Below are positions 52,102 through 60,996 of a stretch of 64,000 bases of DNA, piece after piece. Location: positions 1,204 to 65,203 of the forward strand of contig NZ_JASISO010000027.1 of NCBI RefSeq assembly GCF_030063135.1. The letters run 5' to 3'. A program made the position numbers and the translations under genes. Positions within the stretch are counted from its first letter, which is position 1; the number at the start of each line of letters is the position of its first letter. Source of the stretch: Streptomyces sp. G-G2. GTDB taxonomy: Bacteria; Actinomycetota; Actinomycetes; Streptomycetales; Streptomycetaceae. Below the pieces are notes generated by a model. The model was not told where the DNA came from. It saw only the letters and a list, made by a program, of their open reading frames with translations, and ran no database searches.

Positions 52102-52821
52102 CTACTGCTCGGCGAGGGCGCGCAGCCTGCTGAGCGCGCGGTGCTGGGCGACGCGGACCGCGCCCGGGGACATCCCGAGCATCTGGCCGGTCTCCTCCGC
52201 CGTCAGCCCGACGGCCACCCGCAGCACCAGCAGTTCCCGCTGGTTCTCCGGCAGATTGGCCAGCAGCTTCTTGGCCCAGGCCGCGTCGCTGCTGAGCAGC
52301 GCCCGCTCCTCGGGACCGAGCGAGTCGTCGGGCCGCTCCGGCATCTCGTCGGACGGAACGGCGGTGCTGCCCGGGTGCCGCATGGCGGCCCGCTGGAGGT
52401 CGGCGACCTTGTGCGCGGCGATCGCGAAGACGAACGCCTCGAAGGGGCGGCCGGTGTCGCGGTAGCGGGGCAGGGCCATCAGGACGGCGACGCAGACCTC
52501 CTGCGCCAGGTCCTCGACGAAGTGCCGGGCGTCACCGGGCAGCCGGGACAGCCGGGTGCGGCAGTAGCGCAGTGCGAGCGGGTGCACGAAGGCGAGCAGG
52601 TCGTGCGTGGCCTGTCCGTCGCCCTCGACGGCACGGCGTACGAGCGCGCTGACGGCCCCGGCGCTGCCGCCCTGGGCGGTGCCGGTCGGGCCATTGGCCG
52701 TGGTGGACCCCTCGGCCTCGTCGTCGCGCATCAATCCATGGTGCCTTGGCGCCGGAGCATTCGCGGCACCGTGGCCCGTGTTGTGCATCGAAGCGTTATG
52801 AGCGGGTGCGCCTGAAGTCAT
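52102..52821 (-). CDS. shbA: Sigma factor ShbA (drives hrdB transcription)
   Basis: 239 aa from ATG 52821, which has GGAGGGGAGGG upstream; an ATG at 52731 (MRDDEAEG) would give 209 aa. Region 2 is DLAQEVCVAVLMALPRYRDT and region 4 is LPENQRELLVLRVAVGLTAE then MSPGAVRVAQHRALSRLRAL. ShbA in S. griseus controls the principal sigma factor gene hrdB. The position beside bldM and whiD is as expected. It is orthologous in place to mycobacterial SigD. The N-terminal 50 residues are disordered. Confidence 0.88.
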   Translation of the reverse strand: MTSGAPAHNASMHNTGHGAANAPAPRHHGLMRDDEAEGSTTANGPTGTAQGGSAGAVSALVRRAVEGDGQATHDLLAFVHPLALRYCRTRLSRLPGDARHFVEDLAQEVCVAVLMALPRYRDTGRPFEAFVFAIAAHKVADLQRAAMRHPGSTAVPSDEMPERPDDSLGPEERALLSSDAAWAKKLLANLPENQRELLVLRVAVGLTAEETGQMLGMSPGAVRVAQHRALSRLRALAEQ

Positions 52822-53077
52822 CGCCCGCGCCCTCCCCTCCCGCTCGGCAGAATGGTCCCGGGCCACGGCTTCGCGCCGGGGCCACACCCTCAAGGATGCG
52901 GCATCGCGCCCGAAGCGACACGTCCCACGGATTGTGCCTCGCGAATCCCGCGCGCGCACCGGCTGCGACACGACCGGTCGTACGGCTCCCGATCAGCGCA
53001 GGAACAAGCCTGCGCCCGGCCCGTGAGGGGCCGGGCGGAACGGCGTACTGAATCCGGCGTACCGGATCTGGCACAGC

Positions 53078-53119
53078 GGATCCGGCGGACCGGATCCAGC
53101 GGACCGGATCTAGCGGACC
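53078..53119 (-). repeat. Three 14-bp tandem units overlapping the bldM stop codon
   Basis: GGATCCGGCGGACC, GGATCCAGCGGACC and GGATCTAGCGGACC follow one another. The third contains the complement of the bldM TAG (53110-53112). It lies in the shbA/bldM spacer. Confidence 0.75.
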
Positions 53120-53721
53120 AGGCCCCAGCGGAAGCCGAGTGCCACGGCGTGCGCCCGGTCCGAGGCGCCGAGCTTCTTGAACAGCCTGCGGGCGTGGGTC
53201 TTGACCGTGTCCTCGGAGAGGAAGAGCTCGCGCCCGATCTCCGCGTTCGACCGGCCGTGGCTCATGCCCTCGAGGACCTGGATCTCGCGCGCGGTGAGCG
53301 TGGGCGCGGCGCCCATCTCGGCCGAGCGCAGCCGCCGGGGGGCGAGCCGCCAGGTCGGGTCGGCGAGTGCCTGGGTGACCGTGGCCCGCAGTTCGGCGCG
53401 CGAGGCGTCCTTGTGCAGATAGCCCCGGGCACCGGCGGCGACCGCGAGGGCCACGCCGTCCAGGTCCTCGGCGACCGTCAGCATGATGATGCGAGCGCCC
53501 GGGTCGGCCGAGAGCAGTCGCCGGACGGTCTCGACACCGCCGAGCCCTGGCATCCGTACATCCATCAGAATCAGATCGGAGCGGTCGGCACCCCAGCGGC
53601 GGAGGACTTCCTCGCCGTTGGCAGCCGTCGTCACACGCTCGACGCCGGGCACGGTGGCAACCGCGCGACGGAGCGCCTCTCGGGCAAGCGGGGAGTCGTC
53701 GCAGACGAGGACGGATGTCAT
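53110..53721 (-). CDS. bldM: Atypical response regulator BldM
   Basis: 203 aa from ATG 53721, exactly the known length. The receiver has the Asp at position 54 (LILMDVRMPGLGG), which in BldM is not required for function. The LuxR-type HTH is LTAREIQVLEGMSHGRSNAE, then FLSEDTVKTHARRLFKKLGA. BldM forms homodimers for aerial-hyphae genes and heterodimers with WhiI for later sporulation genes. A sigma-BldN promoter lies 127-154 bp upstream. Confidence 0.97.
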   Translation of the reverse strand: MTSVLVCDDSPLAREALRRAVATVPGVERVTTAANGEEVLRRWGADRSDLILMDVRMPGLGGVETVRRLLSADPGARIIMLTVAEDLDGVALAVAAGARGYLHKDASRAELRATVTQALADPTWRLAPRRLRSAEMGAAPTLTAREIQVLEGMSHGRSNAEIGRELFLSEDTVKTHARRLFKKLGASDRAHAVALGFRWGLVR

Positions 53722-53847
53722 GACCGCCCTCCGCAGCTGCTGATGCGCGTCACCTTGAGCCTCCAGGCTGGTACGTATCGTCACCGTTGCGGTCGATGCC
53801 CCCGGACACCTGTCCGAGAACTTCTTGGTTCAACCGCCTTCGCACTC

Positions 53848-53875
53848 TCAACGACGGTCACTCGAAAGAGTTACG
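53848..53875 (-). promoter_or_regulatory. Sigma-BldN promoter of bldM
   Basis: On the minus strand CGTAAC (53875-53870), 16 nt, CGTTGA (53853-53848) is the sigma-BldN -35/-10 pair of the known bldM promoter. Transcription would begin near 53841, leaving a leader of about 120 nt. Confidence 0.88.
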
Positions 53876-54028
53876 GGTCGGACGGACACCTTCGGCACTC
53901 TACGTGAGGAACCGAACACGGCGTAGACGCCACGCGTCGCGCGTCCGCCATCTGGAGCTATGCCCTATTTGGCGGCTTTCCTTCCGTTTGCCATGTGTCT
54001 GACGCTAGATTCCCAATGAGTCATATTT

Positions 54029-54051
54029 ACATCTACTACGACAGTAGATGT
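54029..54051. promoter_or_regulatory. 9-bp inverted repeat upstream of whiD
   Basis: ACATCTACT (54029-54037), 5 nt, AGTAGATGT (54043-54051), in an AT-rich patch 50-72 bp before whiD. A likely dimeric regulator site; identity unknown. Confidence 0.5.
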
Positions 54052-54100
54052 GGAGACATGGACCATATCCGCCTCAGTACCGGCACCAAGAGGACTACCC

Positions 54101-54442
54101 ATGGCAGATTTCTCCCGCCTCCCCGGACCGAACGCCGACCTCTGGGACTGGCAGCTGCTCGCTGCCTGCCGGGGGGTCGACAGCTCCCTCTTCTTCCACC
54201 CGGAAGGCGAGCGGGGCGCGGCCAGGAGCGCGCGCGAGACCTCGGCTAAAGAGGTCTGCATGCGATGCCCGGTGCGTTCGGAATGCGCAGCGCACGCACT
54301 CGCCGTCCGCGAGCCCTACGGAGTGTGGGGCGGCCTCACCGAGGACGAACGCGAAGAACTGATGGGCCGGGCCCGGCACCGCCTCATCCCCGCGACCAGC
54401 GTGACGGGGCCCGTAGCGACCGGGCCCACCGTGACCCACTGA
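54101..54442 (+). CDS. whiD: WhiB-like iron-sulfur regulator WhiD
   Basis: 113 aa from ATG 54101 with AGAGGA upstream. The four cluster-binding cysteines C23, C53, C56 and C62 (CRG.., CMRCPVRSEC) and the GVWGG turn (YGVWGGLTEDER) are intact. WhiD carries an O2-sensitive [4Fe-4S] cluster, binds the principal sigma factor and is needed for mature spore walls. Sequence matches S. coelicolor WhiD closely through residue 95; the last 20 residues differ. Confidence 0.97.
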   Translation: MADFSRLPGPNADLWDWQLLAACRGVDSSLFFHPEGERGAARSARETSAKEVCMRCPVRSECAAHALAVREPYGVWGGLTEDEREELMGRARHRLIPATSVTGPVATGPTVTH

Positions 54443-54457
54443 TCCATCCGGTCGGAG

Positions 54458-54485
54458 GAAACGCCCGAAGGAACGTTTCCTCGCA
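54458..54485 (+). terminator. whiD terminator hairpin
   Basis: GAGGAAACG (54458-54466) and CGTTTCCTC (54477-54485) pair fully around a 10-nt loop, 16 nt after the whiD stop. Confidence 0.75.
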
Positions 54486-54578
54486 TCGTCGGAACCACCC
54501 GTTCGAACCACCCCGCGAGGCCGCCCGTCGGAACCACCCCGCCGGAGCCGCCCGCCCGGCCGTACCGCCGTACGGCCG

Positions 54579-55484
54579 TCAGCGGGCGGCGGCACGCTCC
54601 AACTGGTCCAGGGTCGCCGCCACGGCGGGGACCCTGGCCAGGTCCGCCAGCGTCAGCGCCACGATCTCGCGCTCGACCTCGGGCTCCAGCGCCAGCGCGG
54701 CCACGCCCTTGGCCCGTACGGACTCCACGGCGAGCTCGGGCAGTACGGCCACGCCCAGGCCCGCACCCACCAGGCCGACCACGGCCGGGTAGTCGTCGGT
54801 GGCGAAATCGATCCGCGGGGTGAAGCCCGCGGCCTCGCACACGTCCACCAGATGGCGGCGGCAGCGCGGGCAGCCCGCGATCCAGGGCTCGTCGGCCAGC
54901 TCGGCCATGCCCACCCGGGCCGCGCCCGCGAGCCGGTGCCCCTCGGGAACCAGGCCCACCAGACGGTCGGTCAGCAGCGGGCGCACCACCAGGTCGTCCC
55001 ATTCGGACGGGCCGCCCTCCGGCGCGGAACCGGCGTACCGGAACGCCAGCGCCACATCGCAGTCGCCCTCGCGCAGCATCTCCACCGAGCGCGGCGGTTC
55101 GGCCTCCACCAGCGAGATCCGGGTGCCCGGGTGCTCGGCGCGCATCGCGGCGAGCGCGGTCGGCACCAGGGTGGAGCTGCCGCTGGGGAAGGAGACGAGC
55201 CGGACCCGGCCCGCGCGCAGCCCGGCGATGGCCGCGACCTCCTCCTCGGCGGCGGTCAGCCCGGCGAGGATGCCCGCGGCGTGGCGGACCAGCGCCTCCC
55301 CGGCCTGGGTCAGCCGCGTCTCGCGGCCCGCCCGGATGAGCAGCGGGGTCCCGGCGGACTGCTCCAGCGCCTTCATCTGCTGGGAGACGGCGGGCTGGGT
55401 ACAGCCCAGTTCGCGGGCGGCGGCGGAGAAGGAACCCGCGCCGGCCACGGCGCGCAGGACTCGGAGATGACGTGCCTCGATCAC
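54579..55484 (-). CDS. LysR-family transcriptional regulator
   Basis: 301 aa from GTG 55484. The winged HTH is EARHLRVLRAVAGAGSFSAA, then LGCTQPAVSQQMKALEQSAG. The effector-binding domain starts about residue 90 (VRLVSFPSGSSTLVPTALAA). It is divergent from the MOSC gene by 81 bp, so MOSC is a possible target. Confidence 0.93.
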   Translation of the reverse strand: MIEARHLRVLRAVAGAGSFSAAARELGCTQPAVSQQMKALEQSAGTPLLIRAGRETRLTQAGEALVRHAAGILAGLTAAEEEVAAIAGLRAGRVRLVSFPSGSSTLVPTALAAMRAEHPGTRISLVEAEPPRSVEMLREGDCDVALAFRYAGSAPEGGPSEWDDLVVRPLLTDRLVGLVPEGHRLAGAARVGMAELADEPWIAGCPRCRRHLVDVCEAAGFTPRIDFATDDYPAVVGLVGAGLGVAVLPELAVESVRAKGVAALALEPEVEREIVALTLADLARVPAVAATLDQLERAAAR

Positions 55485-55528
55485 CCTCCGAGCATAAGGC
55501 TTGCTTTGGACTTGGCGCCATTGCCCCA

Positions 55529-55558
55529 TGGACGGCTTTGAGGGCGCTCGGCTAGCGT
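55529..55558 (+). promoter_or_regulatory. Promoter of the MOSC gene
   Basis: -35 TGGACG (55529-55534), 18-bp spacer, -10 TAGCGT (55553-55558); the ATG at 55566 is 8 nt after the -10, which predicts a leaderless mRNA. Confidence 0.5.
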
Positions 55559-55565
55559 GCACTCC

Positions 55566-56249
55566 ATGGAGCTGATTTCCCTGAACCTGGGCCGCGCGAC
55601 GGTCGTCGACTACACCGACGCGGAAGGCGGGCTCACGGGAAGCGACAAGAAGCCGGTGGCCGGCCCCGTGCGCGTCTTCGCCCCCGGCCCCCGGGGCGCG
55701 GGTGCCAGCGGGGTCGAGGGTGACGCCGTCTGCGACCTGCGCCATCACGGCGGGGACCACCAGGCGGTCTACGCGTACGCGCGCGAGGACCTGGACTGGT
55801 GGGAGCTGGAACTGGGCCGGGCGCTCCCCGCGGGGGTCTTCGGCGAGAACTTCACCACGACGGGGATCGACGTCACCGGGGCACTGCTGGGCGAGCGGTG
55901 GCGGGTCGGCCCCGACCTGGTCCTCGAAGTGGCCTCGGCCCGCATACCGTGCCGGACCTTCCAGGGTTTCCTGGAGGAGGCGAGCTGGGTCAAGCGGTTC
56001 ACCCAGGAGGTCAGGCCGGGCGCATACCTGCGGGTGCTCCAGGAGGGCGAGGTCTCCCCGGGCGACCGGATCGAGGTCCTCCACCGGCCGGAGCACGAGG
56101 TGTCGGTCGGCTTCTGGTTCCGCGCGTTCACCAGTGAGCGGGCGCTGCTGCCGCGCACACTGGCCGCGGCGGACGTGATGGACCCGCGCTCGCACGAGAA
56201 GGCCCGCGACTACGCGGCGAAGTACGGGGACGGCGGCGGCGGGGTGTGA
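55566..56249 (+). CDS. MOSC-domain protein (YiiM-like)
   Basis: 227 aa from ATG 55566. MOSC signatures are GDAVCDLRHHGGDHQAVYAY, FGENFTTTGID and the conserved Cys in ARIPCRTFQ. MOSC proteins handle molybdenum-cofactor sulfur or reduce N-hydroxylated compounds. The single-domain YiiM type acts in 6-N-hydroxylaminopurine resistance in E. coli, which is a suggestion only here. Divergent from a LysR gene. Confidence 0.87.
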   Translation: MELISLNLGRATVVDYTDAEGGLTGSDKKPVAGPVRVFAPGPRGAGASGVEGDAVCDLRHHGGDHQAVYAYAREDLDWWELELGRALPAGVFGENFTTTGIDVTGALLGERWRVGPDLVLEVASARIPCRTFQGFLEEASWVKRFTQEVRPGAYLRVLQEGEVSPGDRIEVLHRPEHEVSVGFWFRAFTSERALLPRTLAAADVMDPRSHEKARDYAAKYGDGGGGV

Positions 56250-56291
56250 GGGCGGCGTGAGGGCGCCAGCTCCTACGGCTAGGTTGCCCGT

Positions 56292-57065
56292 ATGACGACT
56301 GCGTTGATCACAGGATCCACGGCGGGCATCGGCGCCGCCTTCGCCCGCAAGCTCGCCGCCCAGGGGCACAACCTGGTGCTGGTGGCCCGCGACACCAAGC
56401 GGCTGGGCGAGCAGGCCACCGAGCTGCACGACCGGCACGGCATCGAGGCCGAAGTGCTGAGCGCCGACCTCTCCACCGAAGAGGGCATCAGCGCGGTCGA
56501 GCAGCGTCTGGCCGACCGCAAGCACCCCGTGGACCTGCTGGTGAACAACGCGGGATTCGGCAACAAGGGCCGCTACCTGGAAGTCTCCATGGCCGACGAG
56601 CTGACGATGATCAAGGTGCACATCGAGGCCGTGCTGCGCCTGACCTCCGCCGCGACCGAGTCGATGCGCTCGCGCGGACGCGGCGGTGTGGTCAACGTGG
56701 CCTCGGTGGCGGCCTTCCTGCCGCGCGGGACGTACGGGGCGAGCAAGGCCTGGGTCGTGCAGTTCACCCAGGGCGCGGCGAAGGACCTGGCGGACTCCGG
56801 GGTCCGGCTGATGGCCCTGTGCCCGGGCTTCGTCCGTACGGAGTTCCACGAGCGGGCCGGGATGGGCACGGACAACATCCCCAACTGGATGTGGCTGGAC
56901 GCCGACAAGCTGGTCGCCGAGGCACTGGCCGACCTGGCGCGCGGGCGGACGGTGTCGATCCCCGACCCCCGCTACAAGGCGCTGATGAGCGTGGTGAAGC
57001 TGGCGCCGCGCGGGCTGCTGGGCGGGATGTCCTCCCGTACGGGCCGCAAGTACGGCCCGCAGTAG
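56292..57065 (+). CDS. Short-chain dehydrogenase/reductase
   Basis: 257 aa. The NAD(P) motif is TGSTAGIG, NNAG is in LLVNNAGFGNKG, and the catalytic Ser and YxxxK are in VNVASVAAFLPRGTYGASKA. An Arg at position 33 (VARD) suggests NADP(H). Substrate unknown. A TAGGTT -10-like box ends 6 nt before the ATG, so the mRNA may be leaderless. Confidence 0.9.
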   Translation: MTTALITGSTAGIGAAFARKLAAQGHNLVLVARDTKRLGEQATELHDRHGIEAEVLSADLSTEEGISAVEQRLADRKHPVDLLVNNAGFGNKGRYLEVSMADELTMIKVHIEAVLRLTSAATESMRSRGRGGVVNVASVAAFLPRGTYGASKAWVVQFTQGAAKDLADSGVRLMALCPGFVRTEFHERAGMGTDNIPNWMWLDADKLVAEALADLARGRTVSIPDPRYKALMSVVKLAPRGLLGGMSSRTGRKYGPQ

Positions 57066-57079
57066 AACGGCCTTCCGGC

Positions 57080-57120
57080 GGGCCGCCGGGGGCCCGCAGC
57101 GGGCCCGCCCGCGGCGGCCC
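57080..57120 (+). terminator. GC-rich hairpin after the SDR gene
   Basis: GGGCCGCC (57080-57087) and GGCGGCCC (57113-57120) bracket an inner GGGCCCGC/GCGGGCCC stem, 15 nt past the stop. Confidence 0.7.
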
Positions 57121-57196
57121 TTCGCCGCAGGGTCATTTGTCGCGAACCTCCCTAGACTGGATGGGTTGGGGGTCCCATCCCTCCAGGGAGAACGCC

Positions 57197-57886
57197 ATGA
57201 CATTCGTACAGATGATCGACTACGAGACCCAGCGGTTCGATGAGATGAACGCGCTCATCGACCGCTGGGCCGAAGAGACCACGGCCACGCGTACGGCCAC
57301 GCACAGCATGATCGGCAGGGACCGCGAGTCCCGGAACCACTTCGTCGACCTCGTCGAGTTCCCCTCGTACGAGGAGGCCATGAAGAACTCCACGCTGCCG
57401 GAGACGGACCGGATGTTCCAGCAGATGGTGGCCCTCTGCGACGGGATGCCCCGCTTCACCAACCTCGACGTCGTCCGCGACGAGCACCTCAACAAGGTGC
57501 TCGTGAACCGGATGTACGAGGAGGTGGCGGAGCAGGGGAAGTTCGAGGTCGTCGACGAGTGCGTCGCCGCCGACTACGTGGACCACGACATGATGCGCGC
57601 CGCGGGCGAGGGCGACGGCCGCGAGGGCGTGCGCAAGACCATGGGCATGTGGCGCGACGCCTTCGACTTCACCTTCGACCTCGGTCACCAGCTGGCCGAG
57701 GGCGACCACGTCACCACCCTGTGGACCTGGAAGGGCACCCAGAAGGGCCCGTTCATGGGCGCGCCGTCGACCGGCAGGACGGTCAGCATGAAGGGCTGTA
57801 CGACCTTCCGGATCGCGGACGGCCGGATCGCCGAGGGCTGGTGGTACTACGACGCGCCGGGCCTGATGCGGCAGCTGGGCGCGTGA
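57197..57886 (+). CDS. SnoaL-like ester cyclase-type protein with N-terminal ABM-like domain
   Basis: 229 aa from ATG 57197 with RBS GGGAG. The N-terminal half (1-95: ETQRFDEMNALIDRW, DRESRNHFVDLVEFPSYEEA) looks like a dimeric alpha/beta-barrel domain. The C-terminal half (100-229: NRMYEEVAEQGKFEVVDECV, YVDHDM, RIADGRIAEGWWYYDAPGLM) is a SnoaL-like cone fold. Such two-domain proteins are common and mostly uncharacterised; the polyketide-cyclase label reflects fold only. Confidence 0.82.
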   Translation: MTFVQMIDYETQRFDEMNALIDRWAEETTATRTATHSMIGRDRESRNHFVDLVEFPSYEEAMKNSTLPETDRMFQQMVALCDGMPRFTNLDVVRDEHLNKVLVNRMYEEVAEQGKFEVVDECVAADYVDHDMMRAAGEGDGREGVRKTMGMWRDAFDFTFDLGHQLAEGDHVTTLWTWKGTQKGPFMGAPSTGRTVSMKGCTTFRIADGRIAEGWWYYDAPGLMRQLGA

Positions 57887-57911
57887 GCGGGGGGGCCGGG
57901 ACGGCAACGCG

Positions 57912-57942
57912 GAAGGCCCCGCTCCAGGGGAACGGGGCCTTC
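57912..57942. terminator. Terminator between the SnoaL-like gene and groEL
   Basis: GAAGGCCCCG (57912-57921) and CGGGGCCTTC (57933-57942) are perfect 10-bp arms around 11 nt, followed by TC-rich sequence. Confidence 0.85.
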
Positions 57943-57954
57943 TCACGGTGCTGT

Positions 57955-57986
57955 CGGATCACCGGGCTACCGGATCACCGGGCTAC
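57955..57986 (+). repeat. Perfect 16-bp tandem duplication near the groEL 3' end
   Basis: CGGATCACCGGGCTAC occurs twice without a gap, between the terminator and the groEL stop. Confidence 0.85.
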
Positions 57987-57994
57987 TGACGAGG

Positions 57995-59617
<1,623 letters not shown>

Positions 59618-59749
59618 GGGAGCGGTTCAGCCCTCTCGTTGCGATCCCCGGCCGCTCACCGCGACCGCCTTGAACGAACTGCGCCCCTCGCCGCCCGGCA
59701 TCAGCAGGGGAGACCAGGGGCGCAGCTCAAAGCAAAACTGGAGAAGTGA

Positions 59750-60058
59750 TTACTTCTCGACGATCGCGAGCACGTCGCGGGCCGAGAGGACGAGGTATTC
59801 CTCGCCGTTGTACTTCACTTCGGTGCCGCCGTACTTGCTGTACAGCACGACGTCGCCGACGGAGACGTCCAGCGGAAGACGCTGGCCGTCCTCGAAGCGA
59901 CCCGGGCCCACGGCGAGGACGACGCCCTCCTGGGGCTTCTCCTTCGCGGTGTCCGGGATGACCAGGCCGGAGGCCGTGGTCTGCTCGGCGTCGAGCGGCT
60001 GGACCACAATGCGGTCCTCGAGCGGCTTGATGGCAACCTTGGAGCTGGTGGTCGTCAC
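59750..60058 (-). CDS. groS: Co-chaperonin GroES
   Basis: 102 aa from GTG 60058 with RBS GGGGGAG. The mobile loop and family signature are present (IKPLEDRIVVQPLDAEQTTA, VVLAVGPGRFEDGQ, GDVVLYSKYGGTEVKYNGEE). Forms the heptameric lid of GroEL. First gene of the operon, 100-125 bp downstream of CIRCE 1. Confidence 0.98.
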   Translation of the reverse strand: MTTTSSKVAIKPLEDRIVVQPLDAEQTTASGLVIPDTAKEKPQEGVVLAVGPGRFEDGQRLPLDVSVGDVVLYSKYGGTEVKYNGEEYLVLSARDVLAIVEK

Positions 60059-60157
60059 GTTCCGGTCTCCCCCTTCGGAGATCTCACGGGGTTAACTGTT
60101 TGGGGTGGCGACCAGGTCGATCCGTCGTCGCGGGTGCCGGACCTGCCTGTCGCTGTG

Positions 60158-60184
60158 TTGGCACTCACCAGTGGTGAGTGCCAG
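60158..60184. promoter_or_regulatory. CIRCE operator 1 (HrcA site)
   Basis: TTGGCACTC (60158-60166), 9 nt, GAGTGCCAG (60176-60184) fits the CIRCE consensus TTAGCACTC-N9-GAGTGCTAA. HrcA represses groESL here until heat shock. Confidence 0.95.
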
Positions 60185-60204
60185 GTGCGACACTATTCCG
60201 GCGA

Positions 60205-60231
60205 TTAGCACTCGGTCAAGCGGAGTGCCAA
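60205..60231. promoter_or_regulatory. CIRCE operator 2 (HrcA site)
   Basis: TTAGCACTC (60205-60213), 9 nt, GAGTGCCAA (60223-60231). The two CIRCE sites are 47 bp apart centre to centre. It also lies 73 bp from the divergent regulator start at 60304. Confidence 0.95.
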
Positions 60232-60303
60232 TTACGAGCGTCCGGCGTTGCGTGCGATCCCTCGCCCCCAGGGGTTCGCGGCCCGATATGTGACGCTTGG
60301 CGG

Positions 60304-60993
60304 GTGCGCATTCTCGTGGTCGAAGACGAAGAGGGGCTGGCCGAGTCCCTGCGGCGCGGACTGTCCACAGAGGGCCACTGGGTCGAGGTCGCGCACGACG
60401 GCCACCGCGGCCTGGACCTCGCGCTCAGCGGCGGCCCGTACGACGTGGTCCTGCTGGACCTGATGCTGCCCGGGCTCAGCGGGTACGAGATCTGTACCCG
60501 GATGCGCGCCCACGGCGATTCCACCCCCGTGCTGATGCTCACCGCCAAGGACGGCGAGTACGACGAGGCCGAGGGCCTGGACTCGGGCGCCGACGACTAC
60601 CTCACCAAGCCGTTCTCGTTCGTCGTACTGGGCGCACGCGTCCGGGCGCTGGCCCGGCGCGCCGGGGCCCCCGCGCGCACCACCCTCCAGGTGGGGGACC
60701 TCTTCCTCGACCCGGAGGCCCGGCGCTGCCGCCGGGGCACCCTGGACATCGAGCTGACCGCCCGCGAACTCGGCGTACTGGCCTGCCTCATGGAGCATCC
60801 GGGGCGCGCGGTGGCCAAGCAGGACGTCCTCGACGAGGTCTGGGGGGGCTCCGGCGGCGCCGAGGGCATCGACCCGAACATCGTCGAGGTGTACGTGTCC
60901 TCGCTGCGCCGGAAGATCGACGCCCCCTTCGGGCGCCGCTCCATCCGCACCGTCCACGGCACCGGCTACCGCATGGCCCCCGACGGTGGTTAG
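60304..60993 (+). CDS. OmpR-family response regulator
   Basis: 229 aa from GTG 60304. The receiver begins MRILVVEDEEGLAESLRRGL with phospho-Asp in VVLLDLMLPGLSGYE and the Lys in DDYLTKPFS. The winged HTH is LTARELGVLACLMEHPGRAV, then VEVYVSSLRRKIDAPFGRRS. The kinase gene begins 3 nt after the stop. It likely binds the palindrome/TCAG repeat upstream of the LCP gene. Confidence 0.95.
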   Translation: MRILVVEDEEGLAESLRRGLSTEGHWVEVAHDGHRGLDLALSGGPYDVVLLDLMLPGLSGYEICTRMRAHGDSTPVLMLTAKDGEYDEAEGLDSGADDYLTKPFSFVVLGARVRALARRAGAPARTTLQVGDLFLDPEARRCRRGTLDIELTARELGVLACLMEHPGRAVAKQDVLDEVWGGSGGAEGIDPNIVEVYVSSLRRKIDAPFGRRSIRTVHGTGYRMAPDGG

Positions 60994-60996
60994 GCC

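Larger units (their letters stand above)
53722..54100. promoter_or_regulatory. Divergent bldM-whiD control region
   Basis: 379 bp without a gene. The bldM side holds a sigma-BldN promoter (53848-53875). The whiD side has an AT-rich stretch (about 53990-54050) with a 9-bp perfect inverted repeat at 54029-54051. Length and composition suggest binding by several developmental regulators. Confidence 0.7.

Noticed and set aside
54579..57203. 874-residue fusion extending upstream of the LysR gene
   Set aside because: The upstream part is antisense to the MOSC and SDR genes; the LysR HTH begins at GTG 55484.
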